Origin: Actinophytocola sp036555685 | GTDB taxonomy: Bacteria; Actinomycetota; Actinomycetes; Mycobacteriales; Pseudonocardiaceae | Reading direction: 5' to 3' | NCBI RefSeq assembly: GCF_036555685.1 | Contig: NZ_DATBKY010000111.1 | Location: 1-64,000, forward strand | DNA length: 64,000 nucleotides | Shown here: positions 56,456 to 64,000 of the stretch, in pieces | How the letters are laid out: every line of letters begins with the position of its first letter | How positions within the stretch are numbered: position 1 is the first letter of the stretch | Made by a program: the position numbers and the translations under genes | Notes under the pieces: model-generated | The model's input: the letters and a program-made list of their open reading frames with translations, nothing else | What the model was told of the DNA's origin: nothing | The model's database searches: none

Positions 56456-59049
56456 GTGGACGACATGTGCTGGCCCGCTACACCGGCGCAGCACGCGGTG
56501 TCCTCAACAGACTTCGCATCCGCGGCAAGCTGAACCTGCTGGTCGCCCTGCCGCTGGCCGCGATCCTGCTGGTCGCAGTCCCGTTCGTGATAGTCCAGAT
56601 CGACAACGCGAGGTCCGCGGCGGGCACCGCCCGGTTGTCCGGGCAGACCCGTGAGCTCGGCGCGCTCATCTCCGAGCTGCAGCGGGAACGGCTCGTGATG
56701 TCGGCCTACCTCTCGAACGTGACCGAACGCGAGAGCGTGACCCGGCAGACGAAGATCGTCGACGACCTCGCCAAGCGGGTGCGGGCCGACCTGGGTGCGG
56801 ACGCGTCCGAAGAGGTGACGCAGGCCCTGGAGGGTCTCGCGTCGCTGAACAGCCTGCGCCAGTCCGTCCTCGACAAGGCGGCCACGCAGGAAAGCCTGGC
56901 CCGTACCTACCGCGCCACTGACGACGCGCTCATCGACGCGCTGCGACTGGTTCCCCAGCGCAACAGCGACGCCGAGGGCACCCGCCAGCTCACCGCTCTC
57001 GAGGCGCTGCTCCGCGCGAACGAACAGTCCACTTTGGCCGGCATGGCGCTGCTCATCGCCGCGGCCGACAAGGAGACCGGCCTGCCGATCCTGGACGACG
57101 CCCAGGCCGAGGCGCAGATCTCGACGGAACGGTTCGTCCAGCAGGCGGACATCGACGAGGCGGGCCTCGTCGTCGCGGTGGAGCAGGGCGACGAGGCCCG
57201 CGCCGTCAAGACGCTCGTCGAGCGCGCGACCGATACCCGCAGCCCGAGCGAGGCCGACTCGTTCGCCGCGTCGGCCTACAACAGCGTCGGCGCGCAGTCG
57301 AAGCTCCGCGAGGTCGCGCAGGACCAGGTCACCTCACAGATCACCGACGCGGCCCAGGCCCGGGCGGACGGCGCGGCCACCCTGGCCTGGCTCGTCGGTG
57401 GCGGCGTGCTGCTGCTGATCGGGCTGGTCCTCGCCCTCGCGGTGGTCGTCAGCCGGTCGATCGCGAGCCCGATGCGGCGGCTCACCGCGGCCGCGACGGA
57501 CGTGGCCAACCTGGCCGACACCGAGCTGGTCCGCGTCGCGGACACCGAGGTGGCGAGCGAGCAGGTGCCCCGGCTCGCCGCGATCGAGGTGACCACCCGC
57601 GACGAGGTCGGCGAGCTCGCGCACGCGTTCAACAGGGTGCAGGCGACCGCGGCCATGCTGGTGGAACGGCAGGCGGTCACCCGCCGCAACGTCAGCCTCA
57701 TGTTCGCCAACGTCGCGCAGCGCACCCAGAACCTGGTGGGCCGCCAGCTCAACCTCGTCGACGAGCTCGAGCGCAACGAGCAGGACACCCGGCTGCTGGA
57801 GAGCCTCTACCGGCTCGACCACCTCTCCACCCGCCTGCGCCGTTCCGCGGACAGCCTGCTCGTCGTGGCCGGTACCCGCAACGAGGACAAGCTGTCCGGC
57901 CCGGTCGAGCTGTCCACCGCGCTGCGTTCGGCGCTCGCGGAGATCGAGGACTACCAGCGCGTCCACCTCGGCGAGGTCTGCGACATCACGCTGGACAGCG
58001 ACATCGGGCCGGACCTGGTCCTCGTGTTCGCCGAGTTGCTGGAGAACGCGACCTCGTACTCGCCGCCGGACACGTCGGTCGAGATCGACACGCGGTACCT
58101 CGTCAACGGCTCGTGCGTGGTGACCGTCATCGACCACGGCATCGGCATGTCGCAGGAACGGCTCGCGGAGGAGAACCACCGCCTGGTCGCCCGCGAGCGC
58201 CTCGACATCACACCGACCAGCATGCTGGGCCTGTTCGTGGTCGGCCGGCTCGCCCGCCGGCACAACCTGACGGTGGCGATGGTCGCCACCGAGGGCGGCG
58301 GCGTCACCGTCGACGTCGTCGTCCCGGAGAACCGGTTCCGGCGCAACGACGAGCCGGAGACCGCGCCGCACCACATCCCGGGATACGCGCAGACCGGGAA
58401 CGGCCAGGTCAACTGGCAGATGGTGTTCCAGGGCATCGCGATCCCGCCGGCGTTCTCGGAGAACTTCTCCTGGTTCCCACCGGAGGCCACCGAGACCCCG
58501 GCCGAGCACTCGGGCCAGTTCGCACCGATCAACCTCTCGACGGAGCCAATGATGTCGTCTTCCGAGTCCTCGGCCGCGCCCAACGGGCAGACGCCGCCGA
58601 AGAGTTCGGAGACCACGGTGGCGGAGCGGGGCGGGCTGCGCAGGCGTGTCGCCGGTGCGCAGCTGCCCGGCTCGGCCGCCGCACCGCCGCCGACGCGCGC
58701 TGCCCCGAACCGCCCGGCCGTCCGGCCGGCGTCCGCGAAGCGCGACGCGGCCTCGGACCGGGGCGCGTTCGACGGCTACCAGTCGGCGTTCGCCCGGGCC
58801 TCCGAGTACGCCGTGTCGCCGGCCGAGGAGACTTCGCCGGACGGCACGCGGTCGGGGCTCTTGCGGCGGGTGCCCGGCGAGAGCATGGCGCCGGGGCTGC
58901 GAGTCGGCAAGCCCGGCAAGCCACCGTCCCGGGTCACCTCCGAGTGGCGTGAGCGGGACCCCGAAGCGGACCGCATGAAGCTGGATGATTTCACCAGCGG
59001 CCTGTCCCGCGCCGGCACGGCGCCGCACCAGCGGGAGGTGGACGGATGA
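56452..59049 (+). CDS. cvnA: Conservon sensor ATPase CvnA with nitrate/nitrite-sensing-like domain (conservon 2)
   Basis: 865 aa. Membrane helix 1 at about residues 28-50, extracytoplasmic helical region about 51-305 (NIT-like: RELGALISELQRERLVMSAY and a second ANEQSTLAGMALLIAAADKE), helix 2 about 306-330, HAMP (SRSIASPMRRLT), then DHLSTRLRRSADSLLVVAG, N box ELLENATSYSPPD, G1 IDHGIGM, and a G2-like MLGLFVVGRLARRH. The C-terminal 230 residues are disordered. Its ATG overlaps the ABC remnant stop. The large outer domain is the obvious contact for the coupled binding lipoprotein. Confidence 0.88.
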   Translation: MSGRHVLARYTGAARGVLNRLRIRGKLNLLVALPLAAILLVAVPFVIVQIDNARSAAGTARLSGQTRELGALISELQRERLVMSAYLSNVTERESVTRQTKIVDDLAKRVRADLGADASEEVTQALEGLASLNSLRQSVLDKAATQESLARTYRATDDALIDALRLVPQRNSDAEGTRQLTALEALLRANEQSTLAGMALLIAAADKETGLPILDDAQAEAQISTERFVQQADIDEAGLVVAVEQGDEARAVKTLVERATDTRSPSEADSFAASAYNSVGAQSKLREVAQDQVTSQITDAAQARADGAATLAWLVGGGVLLLIGLVLALAVVVSRSIASPMRRLTAAATDVANLADTELVRVADTEVASEQVPRLAAIEVTTRDEVGELAHAFNRVQATAAMLVERQAVTRRNVSLMFANVAQRTQNLVGRQLNLVDELERNEQDTRLLESLYRLDHLSTRLRRSADSLLVVAGTRNEDKLSGPVELSTALRSALAEIEDYQRVHLGEVCDITLDSDIGPDLVLVFAELLENATSYSPPDTSVEIDTRYLVNGSCVVTVIDHGIGMSQERLAEENHRLVARERLDITPTSMLGLFVVGRLARRHNLTVAMVATEGGGVTVDVVVPENRFRRNDEPETAPHHIPGYAQTGNGQVNWQMVFQGIAIPPAFSENFSWFPPEATETPAEHSGQFAPINLSTEPMMSSSESSAAPNGQTPPKSSETTVAERGGLRRRVAGAQLPGSAAAPPPTRAAPNRPAVRPASAKRDAASDRGAFDGYQSAFARASEYAVSPAEETSPDGTRSGLLRRVPGESMAPGLRVGKPGKPPSRVTSEWRERDPEADRMKLDDFTSGLSRAGTAPHQREVDG

Positions 59050-59093
59050 GCGCCGCCCGCCGCGAGACCGATCCAATGATTGGGGAGCAACAG

Positions 59094-59528
59094 ATGACCA
59101 AGCCCGCTACCGGAGTCAGCGTCGAGGCGCAGAACTTCAACTGGCTTGTGGCGCGCTTCGCGCAGAACACGGCAGGCGCGATCGCGGCTATCACCGTCTC
59201 CGCGGACGGGCTGCTGATCGCCATGTCCTCGGAGCTCACGCGCCAGAACGCGGACCGCCTCGCGGCGATCTCGTCGGCGATGCTGGGCCTGGCCAACGGA
59301 GTCTCCGACAGCCACCCGATGGGCCACCCCGACAAGATCATCATCGAGATGGAGCGCGGCTACCTGCTCGTGTGCACGATCAGCATGGGCGCCTCGCTCG
59401 GGGTGCTGGCGTCGAAGGATGCCGGGCTCGGCACGATCGCCTACGAGATGGCGATGTTCGCCAACCGGGCGAGTGCCGTGCTGACGCCGCAACTCATCGA
59501 AGAGCTCAGGACCCACGCCGGGGTCTAG
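59094..59528 (+). CDS. cvnB: Conservon roadblock/LC7 protein CvnB (conservon 2)
   Basis: 144 aa from ATG 59094, which has GGGGAG 6 nt before it; an in-frame ATG at 59046 overlaps the cvnA stop and would add 16 residues. Roadblock pattern: NWLVARFAQNTAGAIAAITV, ADGLLIAMSS, AAISSAMLGLANGV, and YLLVCTISMGASLGVLA. Equivalent to 33150-33566 of conservon 1. Confidence 0.9.
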   Translation: MTKPATGVSVEAQNFNWLVARFAQNTAGAIAAITVSADGLLIAMSSELTRQNADRLAAISSAMLGLANGVSDSHPMGHPDKIIIEMERGYLLVCTISMGASLGVLASKDAGLGTIAYEMAMFANRASAVLTPQLIEELRTHAGV

Positions 59529-59530
59529 AG

Positions 59531-59908
59531 ATGAACAGCCCAGATTCGCCGTCCGAGGAGCAGTCCGGGAACGTCTCGGGGATCCGGCCCTACCTGCTCA
59601 CGTCCGGGCGCGCGCAGCCGGTGGACGACTCGCTGGAGATCGAGGCACAGGTGGCGACCAGCTCGCACGGTGCCACCGCGCCCGGCAACCTCACCTTTGA
59701 ACACAGGGACATCGTCGAACTCTGCCGCACCACGATGTCGGTGGCGGAGATCGCCGCGCTCCTCCGCCTGCACATCGGGGTGGCGCGCGTATTGGTGGCC
59801 GACCTCGCGGCACTGGGCTACGTCGTGGTGCGCCGTCCGGCCGCCGCGCTCGACCAGGATCTCGGCATGATCGAAAGGGTCATTCGTGGACTCGAAACAA
59901 TTCGCTGA
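59531..59908 (+). CDS. cvnC: Conservon DUF742 protein CvnC (conservon 2)
   Basis: 125 aa. GIRPYLLTSGRAQP and the winged-helix part HRDIVELCRTTMSVAEIAAL, LLRLHIGVARVLVADLAALG match DUF742. It starts 2 nt after the cvnB stop and overlaps cvnD by 23 nt, the same overlap as in conservon 1. Confidence 0.9.
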   Translation: MNSPDSPSEEQSGNVSGIRPYLLTSGRAQPVDDSLEIEAQVATSSHGATAPGNLTFEHRDIVELCRTTMSVAEIAALLRLHIGVARVLVADLAALGYVVVRRPAAALDQDLGMIERVIRGLETIR

Positions 59909-60494
59909 ACCGGGTATGCAACGCACCCCGACCCCGGTGAAGATCGTGATCGCCGGGGGGTTCGGAGTCGGCAAGACGACCGCGGTCGGCGCCATCTCGG
60001 AGATCAAGCCTCTGCGTACGGAGGCCTCGATGACGACGGCAGGCGCCGAGGTCGACCAGAACGAGCTCACGCCGAACAAGACCACGACCACCGTGGCGCT
60101 GGACTTCGGCTGCATCACGATCGACGAGGAGGTCAAGCTGTACCTGTTCGGCACGCCCGGGCAGGACCGCTTCGGCTTCATGTGGCGCGACATCGTGCAC
60201 GGCGCGCTGGGCGCGCTCGTCATCGTGGACACCCGCCGCATCGACGACTGCTTCCCGGCGATCGACTACTTCGAGAAGGCGGGGCTGCCGTTCGTCGTCG
60301 CGATCAACCTGTTCGACGGTGTGCTCTCCCATCACCTCGAGGACGTCCGCTGGGCCCTGGCCGTGGGCGAGAACGTCCCGCTGATCACGTTCGACGCCCG
60401 CAACAAGCTGTCGGTCCGCGACGCCCTGCTCGCGGTGCTGCACAACACCTTCCGCGTCCAGTCCGAGGCTGTCGGGGCCGGCCAGAGCCGGTAG
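59886..60494 (+). CDS. cvnD: Conservon GTP/ATP-binding protein CvnD (conservon 2)
   Basis: 202 aa. P-loop AGGFGVGKTT, TTTTVALDFG switch, LFGTPGQDRFGFMW, DTRRIDDCFPAIDYFE. Very close to the conservon 1 copy in sequence and size. Last gene of the operon that begins with the binding lipoprotein. Confidence 0.9.
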   Translation: MDSKQFAEPGMQRTPTPVKIVIAGGFGVGKTTAVGAISEIKPLRTEASMTTAGAEVDQNELTPNKTTTTVALDFGCITIDEEVKLYLFGTPGQDRFGFMWRDIVHGALGALVIVDTRRIDDCFPAIDYFEKAGLPFVVAINLFDGVLSHHLEDVRWALAVGENVPLITFDARNKLSVRDALLAVLHNTFRVQSEAVGAGQSR

Positions 60495-60508
60495 GTCCGC
60501 CCGCCGGG

Positions 60509-61453
60509 TCAGGTCTGCGGGCGGGCCATCCGCGTCGCGCCGACGGATGCCGTGACGACGAGCAGTATGGCCACCCACTGGGCCGGGCCGAGGACCTCGC
60601 CAAGCACGAGCAGGCCGACGATCGCGGCGACGGCCGGTTCGAGGCTCATCAGCACGCCGAAGACCTTCGGCGGGATCGTGCGCAGCGCCTCGAGCTCGAG
60701 CGAGTACGGGACCACCGACGACAGCAGCGCCACCCCCAGGCCCGCGGCCAGCACCCACGGCTGGAACAGCGCCACGCCGGTGTCCACGAAACCCACCGGT
60801 GCCACGAGGAGCGCCGCGAGCGTCATACCGAGAGCGAGGCCCTTGCCGTCGCTCGTGCGCCGGCCCAGCGCCGCGCTCAGCAGGATGTACGACGCCCAGC
60901 ACGCGGCCGCGGCGAGCGCGAACAGGATGCCCGCGAGGTGGGTCTCGCCGCGGTTCTCCGTCAGCAGCACGACGCCGCCGCCGGCGAGCAGCGCCCACAG
61001 CCCGTCGAGCAGCCGCCGGGACCCGGCGATGGCCACCGCGAGCGGGCCGAGGAACTCGATCGTGACCACGATGCCGAGCGGTGCCTGCGCGAGCGCGATG
61101 TAGAAGAACAGGTTCATCGCCCCGAGCACCACGCCGTAGGCGGCGACGACCGCCCAGGTGCGCCGGTCCAGGCGCAGCGCCGGCCGCCACACCACCAGCA
61201 GCACCAGCGCGGCGAAGAACAGGCGGAGGGCGACCGCGCCCGCGCTGCCCACCGCGCCGAACAGCTGCTTCGCGAGCGCGGCGCCGATCTGGACGCTCAG
61301 GATGCCGGCGAGCACCTGCGCGGGCGGAGGCACCGTCACGCCTATGCGGAATCTTGCCTTCTGGTCGCCGTGCGCTGATGTTGTCCGGTTCGGTGCGTAC
61401 TTGTGGCCGGGTCGCGTCCCGTTCCCCTTGGGTGCGGCTGGCAGCGGGGTCAT
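60509..61453 (-). CDS. EamA/DMT-superfamily exporter (RhtA-like)
   Basis: 314 aa with ten membrane helices in two EamA halves (QVLAGILSVQIGAALAKQLF; LAGILFALAAAACWASYIL). ATG 61453 follows an AGGA-like site; the frame extends upstream with no site. RhtA-type proteins export threonine, homoserine or similar small metabolites. Convergent with conservon 2, 15 nt apart. Confidence 0.78.
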   Translation of the reverse strand: MTPLPAAPKGNGTRPGHKYAPNRTTSAHGDQKARFRIGVTVPPPAQVLAGILSVQIGAALAKQLFGAVGSAGAVALRLFFAALVLLVVWRPALRLDRRTWAVVAAYGVVLGAMNLFFYIALAQAPLGIVVTIEFLGPLAVAIAGSRRLLDGLWALLAGGGVVLLTENRGETHLAGILFALAAAACWASYILLSAALGRRTSDGKGLALGMTLAALLVAPVGFVDTGVALFQPWVLAAGLGVALLSSVVPYSLELEALRTIPPKVFGVLMSLEPAVAAIVGLLVLGEVLGPAQWVAILLVVTASVGATRMARPQT

Positions 61454-61511
61454 AACCGCATCCTGCGCGAGACCACCGACGGTCGTCCGTCGCGTTTTCA
61501 CATCGTGGGAG

Positions 61512-61877
61512 TCAGTGGCCGGAGCGGAACTTGTCGAGTATCCGGCGGTCGCGCTTCGTGGGCCGGCCGGCGCCACGGTCGCGCCGCGCGTACACCGCGA
61601 CCTCGGCCTCCGGCGGCGGCTTGGGCGTCCGGTCGATGAAGCACTCGACGGCGATCGCCGCGCCCACGCGCTTCTCGATCACCCGCACGACCTCGACGAT
61701 CCGGGTGGTGCCGCCGACCCGGGCGCGCACCTCGTCACCGGCGGAGACGCTGGTGGCGGGCTTCGCGGGCCGGTCGTTGACGCGCACGTGCCCGCCCCGG
61801 CACGCCGCCGCGGCGTCCGAGCGCGTCTTGGTCAGCCGCACCGCCCACAGCCAGCGGTCCACCCGGGTCGAGTCCAT
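61512..61877 (-). CDS. S4-domain RNA-binding protein (Hsp15/YrfH-like)
   Basis: 121 aa. The S4 motif VDRWLWAVRLTKTRSDAAAA then CRGGHVRVNDRPAKPA occupies the N-terminus, followed by a basic tail (RRDRGAGRPTKRDRR). Hsp15-type proteins bind stalled 50S-tRNA complexes. Start ATG 61877 is the conserved one. Confidence 0.88.
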   Translation of the reverse strand: MDSTRVDRWLWAVRLTKTRSDAAAACRGGHVRVNDRPAKPATSVSAGDEVRARVGGTTRIVEVVRVIEKRVGAAIAVECFIDRTPKPPPEAEVAVYARRDRGAGRPTKRDRRILDKFRSGH

Positions 61878-61897
61878 GGGTCCATCATGGCCTGCGC

Positions 61898-62413
61898 TCA
61901 GTCCCGGTCGTCCCGGTCCCTGTCCCGGTCCCTGTCGTCGTCCTTGTCCTCGCCGCGGCGGCGCAGGAAGCTGAACCCGGGGATGCCCAGGACGGCCTGC
62001 CGGACGTCGTTGGCGACCTCGAGCAGCTCGTGGATGTCCGGGCCGACCCGGTCCAGCGTGGCGAGGATCGGCATGATGTCCTCGCTCATGTGGTTGGCCA
62101 GCTTGGGCAGCTCGTCGACCAGCTTGATCGCGGCGCTCACCTCGTGCGCGCTGAACTCCTCGACGAACCGCATCACCGGCCTGACCGCCTCGACCTGCTC
62201 GGCGGCGGCGTCGGTCACCCTCCGGGCCGCCGTCACCGCCGCCTCCGCCTCGGTGACGACGCGCTCGGTGCGGCGCGTCAGCTCGTCGGCCCGCGTCACC
62301 ACCGCCTCGGCGGCGCTGAGCAGGTTGAGCACCCGGCCGGGCACGGACGCGGCGTCGGATGCCGTGCGCACGGTCCAGTTGAGAACGTCGGTCGGCCGCA
62401 GGGGGATCGCCAT
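61898..62413 (-). CDS. Coiled-coil protein with Asp/Arg-repeat tail, unknown function
   Basis: 171 aa, helical with heptad-like Ala/Val spacing (about residues 20-90) and a helical LANHMSEDIMPILATLDRVG stretch. It ends in a repeated Asp-Arg tail (about 14 residues). No signal or membrane segment is evident. Start at ATG 62413. It belongs to a group of actinobacterial proteins without known role; 20 nt upstream of the S4 gene and on the same strand. Confidence 0.65.
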   Translation of the reverse strand: MAIPLRPTDVLNWTVRTASDAASVPGRVLNLLSAAEAVVTRADELTRRTERVVTEAEAAVTAARRVTDAAAEQVEAVRPVMRFVEEFSAHEVSAAIKLVDELPKLANHMSEDIMPILATLDRVGPDIHELLEVANDVRQAVLGIPGFSFLRRRGEDKDDDRDRDRDRDDRD

Positions 62414-62438
62414 GCGTCATTTCTACCGGCTCACCGGC

Positions 62439-62933
62439 CTACCGGCGTGACGGCGGCGCGGACAGGATCTGGACCGCGAGCCGCTCGGTGATGCCGAGCC
62501 GCGGGTTGTTCCGGCGGGCCCGCTCCGCGATCGCGCGCGGGTCGAGGCCCATGTCGTGGTAGAGCCGGACGAGTTTCTCCTGCTCGGGCGTCCAGGGCCG
62601 CCGCGCCGGGGCACGCGGTGGCGTCGGCGTGCCGCGCCCGCGGGGTGCGCCGGCGCCGCCTGCCCGGACCGACCCGTAGCCCAGGCCGAGCCCGGTGTCC
62701 TTGCGCGCGAGCTCGCCGGTCTCGCCGCGACGCCTGACCTCGTCCGGGTCGCCGACGATGACGGTGTCGGCGCCCTTGTTCGTGCCGACGGTCGTGATGA
62801 CCACGCCCTGGCGGTGCTTCGCCTGGCAGGTCTCCTTCAGGCAGTACGCGTACCCGAGCTCGGCCCGCTCCGGGGCCAGCTCGTCGCCGCATTCGACGCA
62901 GCGCCTCACCTCGGTCGTCTCCACCACCTCCAT
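62439..62933 (-). CDS. Zinc-ribbon protein with C-terminal helical domain, unknown function
   Basis: 164 aa. Two Cys pairs near the N-terminus (CVECGDE and YCLKETCQ) form a probable zinc ribbon. A Gly-rich linker is followed by a C-terminal region (WTPEQEKLVRLYHDMGLDPR, then AIAERARRNN) like an HTH or helical DNA-binding unit. ATG 62933 gives the conserved ribbon at the start; ribosome site is weak. DNA- or RNA-associated role is likely but not provable here. Confidence 0.65.
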   Translation of the reverse strand: MEVVETTEVRRCVECGDELAPERAELGYAYCLKETCQAKHRQGVVITTVGTNKGADTVIVGDPDEVRRRGETGELARKDTGLGLGYGSVRAGGAGAPRGRGTPTPPRAPARRPWTPEQEKLVRLYHDMGLDPRAIAERARRNNPRLGITERLAVQILSAPPSRR

Positions 62934-62989
62934 GTGGACAACACCTGGCCGGCCGCGGTTCTTCCACTCTGCCCGTGGATCCGCGGCGG

Positions 62990-63991
62990 TCAGGTACCCG
63001 TCACCACGATGAAGACGACCGCGCCGAGGTAGAGCGCCAGCCAGGCGAGCACCAGGCCGACCGAGAACCGCGGCGAGCGGCGGACGACCGCCAGGCACAG
63101 CAGCGCGCCCGCGAGCCCGCACCCCGCCGCCACGAGTGCCGGCGTCTCGAGCTGCCAGTTCACGAACGCCAGCCCGAACGCGACCGGGATGGTCGCCTGG
63201 AAGACCATGGCGCCGGTGATGTTGCCGAGGGCCAGCGCGTCCTTGTCGCGCCGCACCCACAGCACGCTGTTGAGCTTCTCGGGCAGCTCGCTCGCGAGCG
63301 GCGCCAGCACGAGCGCGAGCACCAGCGCCGGCACGCCGACGGCGTGCCCGAGCGACTCCACCTCGGTGACGAAGAGCTGCGCGCCGCCCACGATCAGCCC
63401 GACGCCGACCACGACCTGCAGCGCGATCCACACCGTGCGGGGCGGGTGCCCGCGGCGCGGGTTGAAGTACAGCTCGCCGAGGTTCTCCTCGTCGGTCGAC
63501 TCGCGGCCACGCTCGACCGTGCGCCACGCGTAGGCGACGTAGCAGAGCACGAACAGGATCGCGGCGACGATGTGGACCACGCGGTTGCCGACGATCCCCA
63601 GCAGCACGGCCGTCGCGAGTACCGGTACGAAGACGAACAGGTCCCGGCGTGTCGCGCGCTGGTCGATGCGCAGCCGCGTGCCCTGCGCGCGCCTGCGGCG
63701 AAACCCCAGCGCGGACAGCCCGACGACCGCCATGCCGAGCGTCCCGAGCAGGAACGGCGCGCCGATGATCGCGCCGATCGCGATCTGCCCGCCGCTCTGT
63801 CCGGCGAGGATCGCGACGACGGGGATGACCGACTCCGGCAGCGCCGTGGCCACCGCGGCGAGCACGCTGCCGACCGGCCCGTGGCCCAGCCCGAGCCGGG
63901 CACCGAGCCATTCGACCGCGTTGGTGAACAGCACCGCGCCGCCCAGCAGCAGCCCGAAGCTGACAAGGACCAACACGACGTTCCAGACCAT
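62990..63991 (-). CDS. Na+/Ca2+ exchanger-family (CaCA) membrane protein
   Basis: 333 aa, about 10 membrane helices in two inverted halves. The alpha repeats are GSVLAAVATALPESVIPVVA and LAPLASELPEKLNSVLW, each with the key Glu (TALPES, SELPEK) that binds cation. A hydrophilic loop (about residues 160-185) separates the halves. Prokaryotic YrbG-type cation/calcium antiporter. Complete: starts 9 nt from the window end. Confidence 0.85.
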   Translation of the reverse strand: MVWNVVLVLVSFGLLLGGAVLFTNAVEWLGARLGLGHGPVGSVLAAVATALPESVIPVVAILAGQSGGQIAIGAIIGAPFLLGTLGMAVVGLSALGFRRRRAQGTRLRIDQRATRRDLFVFVPVLATAVLLGIVGNRVVHIVAAILFVLCYVAYAWRTVERGRESTDEENLGELYFNPRRGHPPRTVWIALQVVVGVGLIVGGAQLFVTEVESLGHAVGVPALVLALVLAPLASELPEKLNSVLWVRRDKDALALGNITGAMVFQATIPVAFGLAFVNWQLETPALVAAGCGLAGALLCLAVVRRSPRFSVGLVLAWLALYLGAVVFIVVTGT

Positions 63992-64000
63992 TCGCCCGGG

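Noticed and set aside
1..64000. Insertion sequences, prophage, CRISPR arrays, tRNA or rRNA genes
   Set aside because: No transposase or integrase motifs, regularly spaced repeats, or cloverleaf/rRNA-like stretches were found on reading through; a tRNAscan/Infernal run would be needed to exclude unusual RNAs.

Overview
The window is a high-GC actinobacterial chromosome segment. Start codons are often GTG or TTG, neighbouring genes overlap by 4 nt (ATGA/GTGA), and two conservons, an IniA/IniC-type dynamin pair, an actinobacterial propane monooxygenase cluster and mycofactocin-type SDRs are present. This fits the Pseudonocardiales (Amycolatopsis/Pseudonocardia-like); the genus cannot be fixed from sequence reading alone. 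No tRNA, rRNA, CRISPR array, transposase or phage gene was seen.

Layout. 1-5.2 kb: end of a dynamin-like GTPase, a second dynamin-like GTPase (IniC-like), a membrane-anchored Hsp70 and, convergently, an IniB-like acidic protein behind two large terminators. 5.2-11.6 kb: a surface locus on the minus strand (LuxR regulator, class F-type sortase, DUF4397 protein, large GT2 membrane glycosyltransferase) and a secreted thioester-domain protein with an LAETG sorting signal. 11.8-14.2 kb: an MftR-like TetR regulator divergent from two tandem mycofactocin-coupled SDRs. 14.5-25.3 kb: GH2 beta-mannosidase, cation/proton antiporter, AsnB, MFS and FUSC transporters, and a SpoIIE phosphatase facing an anti-sigma-type ATPase. 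25.4-30.2 kb: quinate/shikimate catabolism (MHS transporter, TetR, NAD-type shikimate dehydrogenase, QsuB-like dehydroshikimate dehydratase) with a shared operator. 30.4-35.5 kb: an atypical acyl-CoA dehydrogenase and conservon 1. 36-38.4 kb: PfpI protein, small membrane protein, Nramp transporter.

38.6-53.6 kb is the catabolic centrepiece. A minus-strand operon holds an 89-aa protein, prmA (hydroxylase alpha), prmB (reductase), prmC (hydroxylase beta), prmD (coupling protein), an amidohydrolase, a DUF59 protein, a zinc alcohol dehydrogenase and a GroEL-like chaperonin. It is divergent from a Fis-type AAA+ regulator lacking the sigma-54 contact loop. A palindrome TGTCTCA-N3-TGAGACA lies at the regulator promoter, recurs in degenerate form before prmA, and recurs almost perfectly before a distant aldehyde dehydrogenase gene. 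This suggests one regulon for alkane to alcohol, ketone/aldehyde and acid.

54.3-60.5 kb holds the most unusual arrangement: a degenerate NarL-type regulator, then a translationally coupled run of an orphan NMT1/SsuA-type binding lipoprotein, an 89-aa remnant of an ABC ATPase C-terminus, and a full conservon (cvnA with an extracytoplasmic nitrate/nitrite-sensing-like region, cvnB, cvnC, cvnD). The transporter appears to have lost its permease and most of its ATPase, and its binding protein may now serve the conservon as a ligand receptor. 60.5-64 kb: DMT exporter, S4 RNA-binding protein, coiled-coil protein, zinc-ribbon protein and a Na+/Ca2+ exchanger-family protein.
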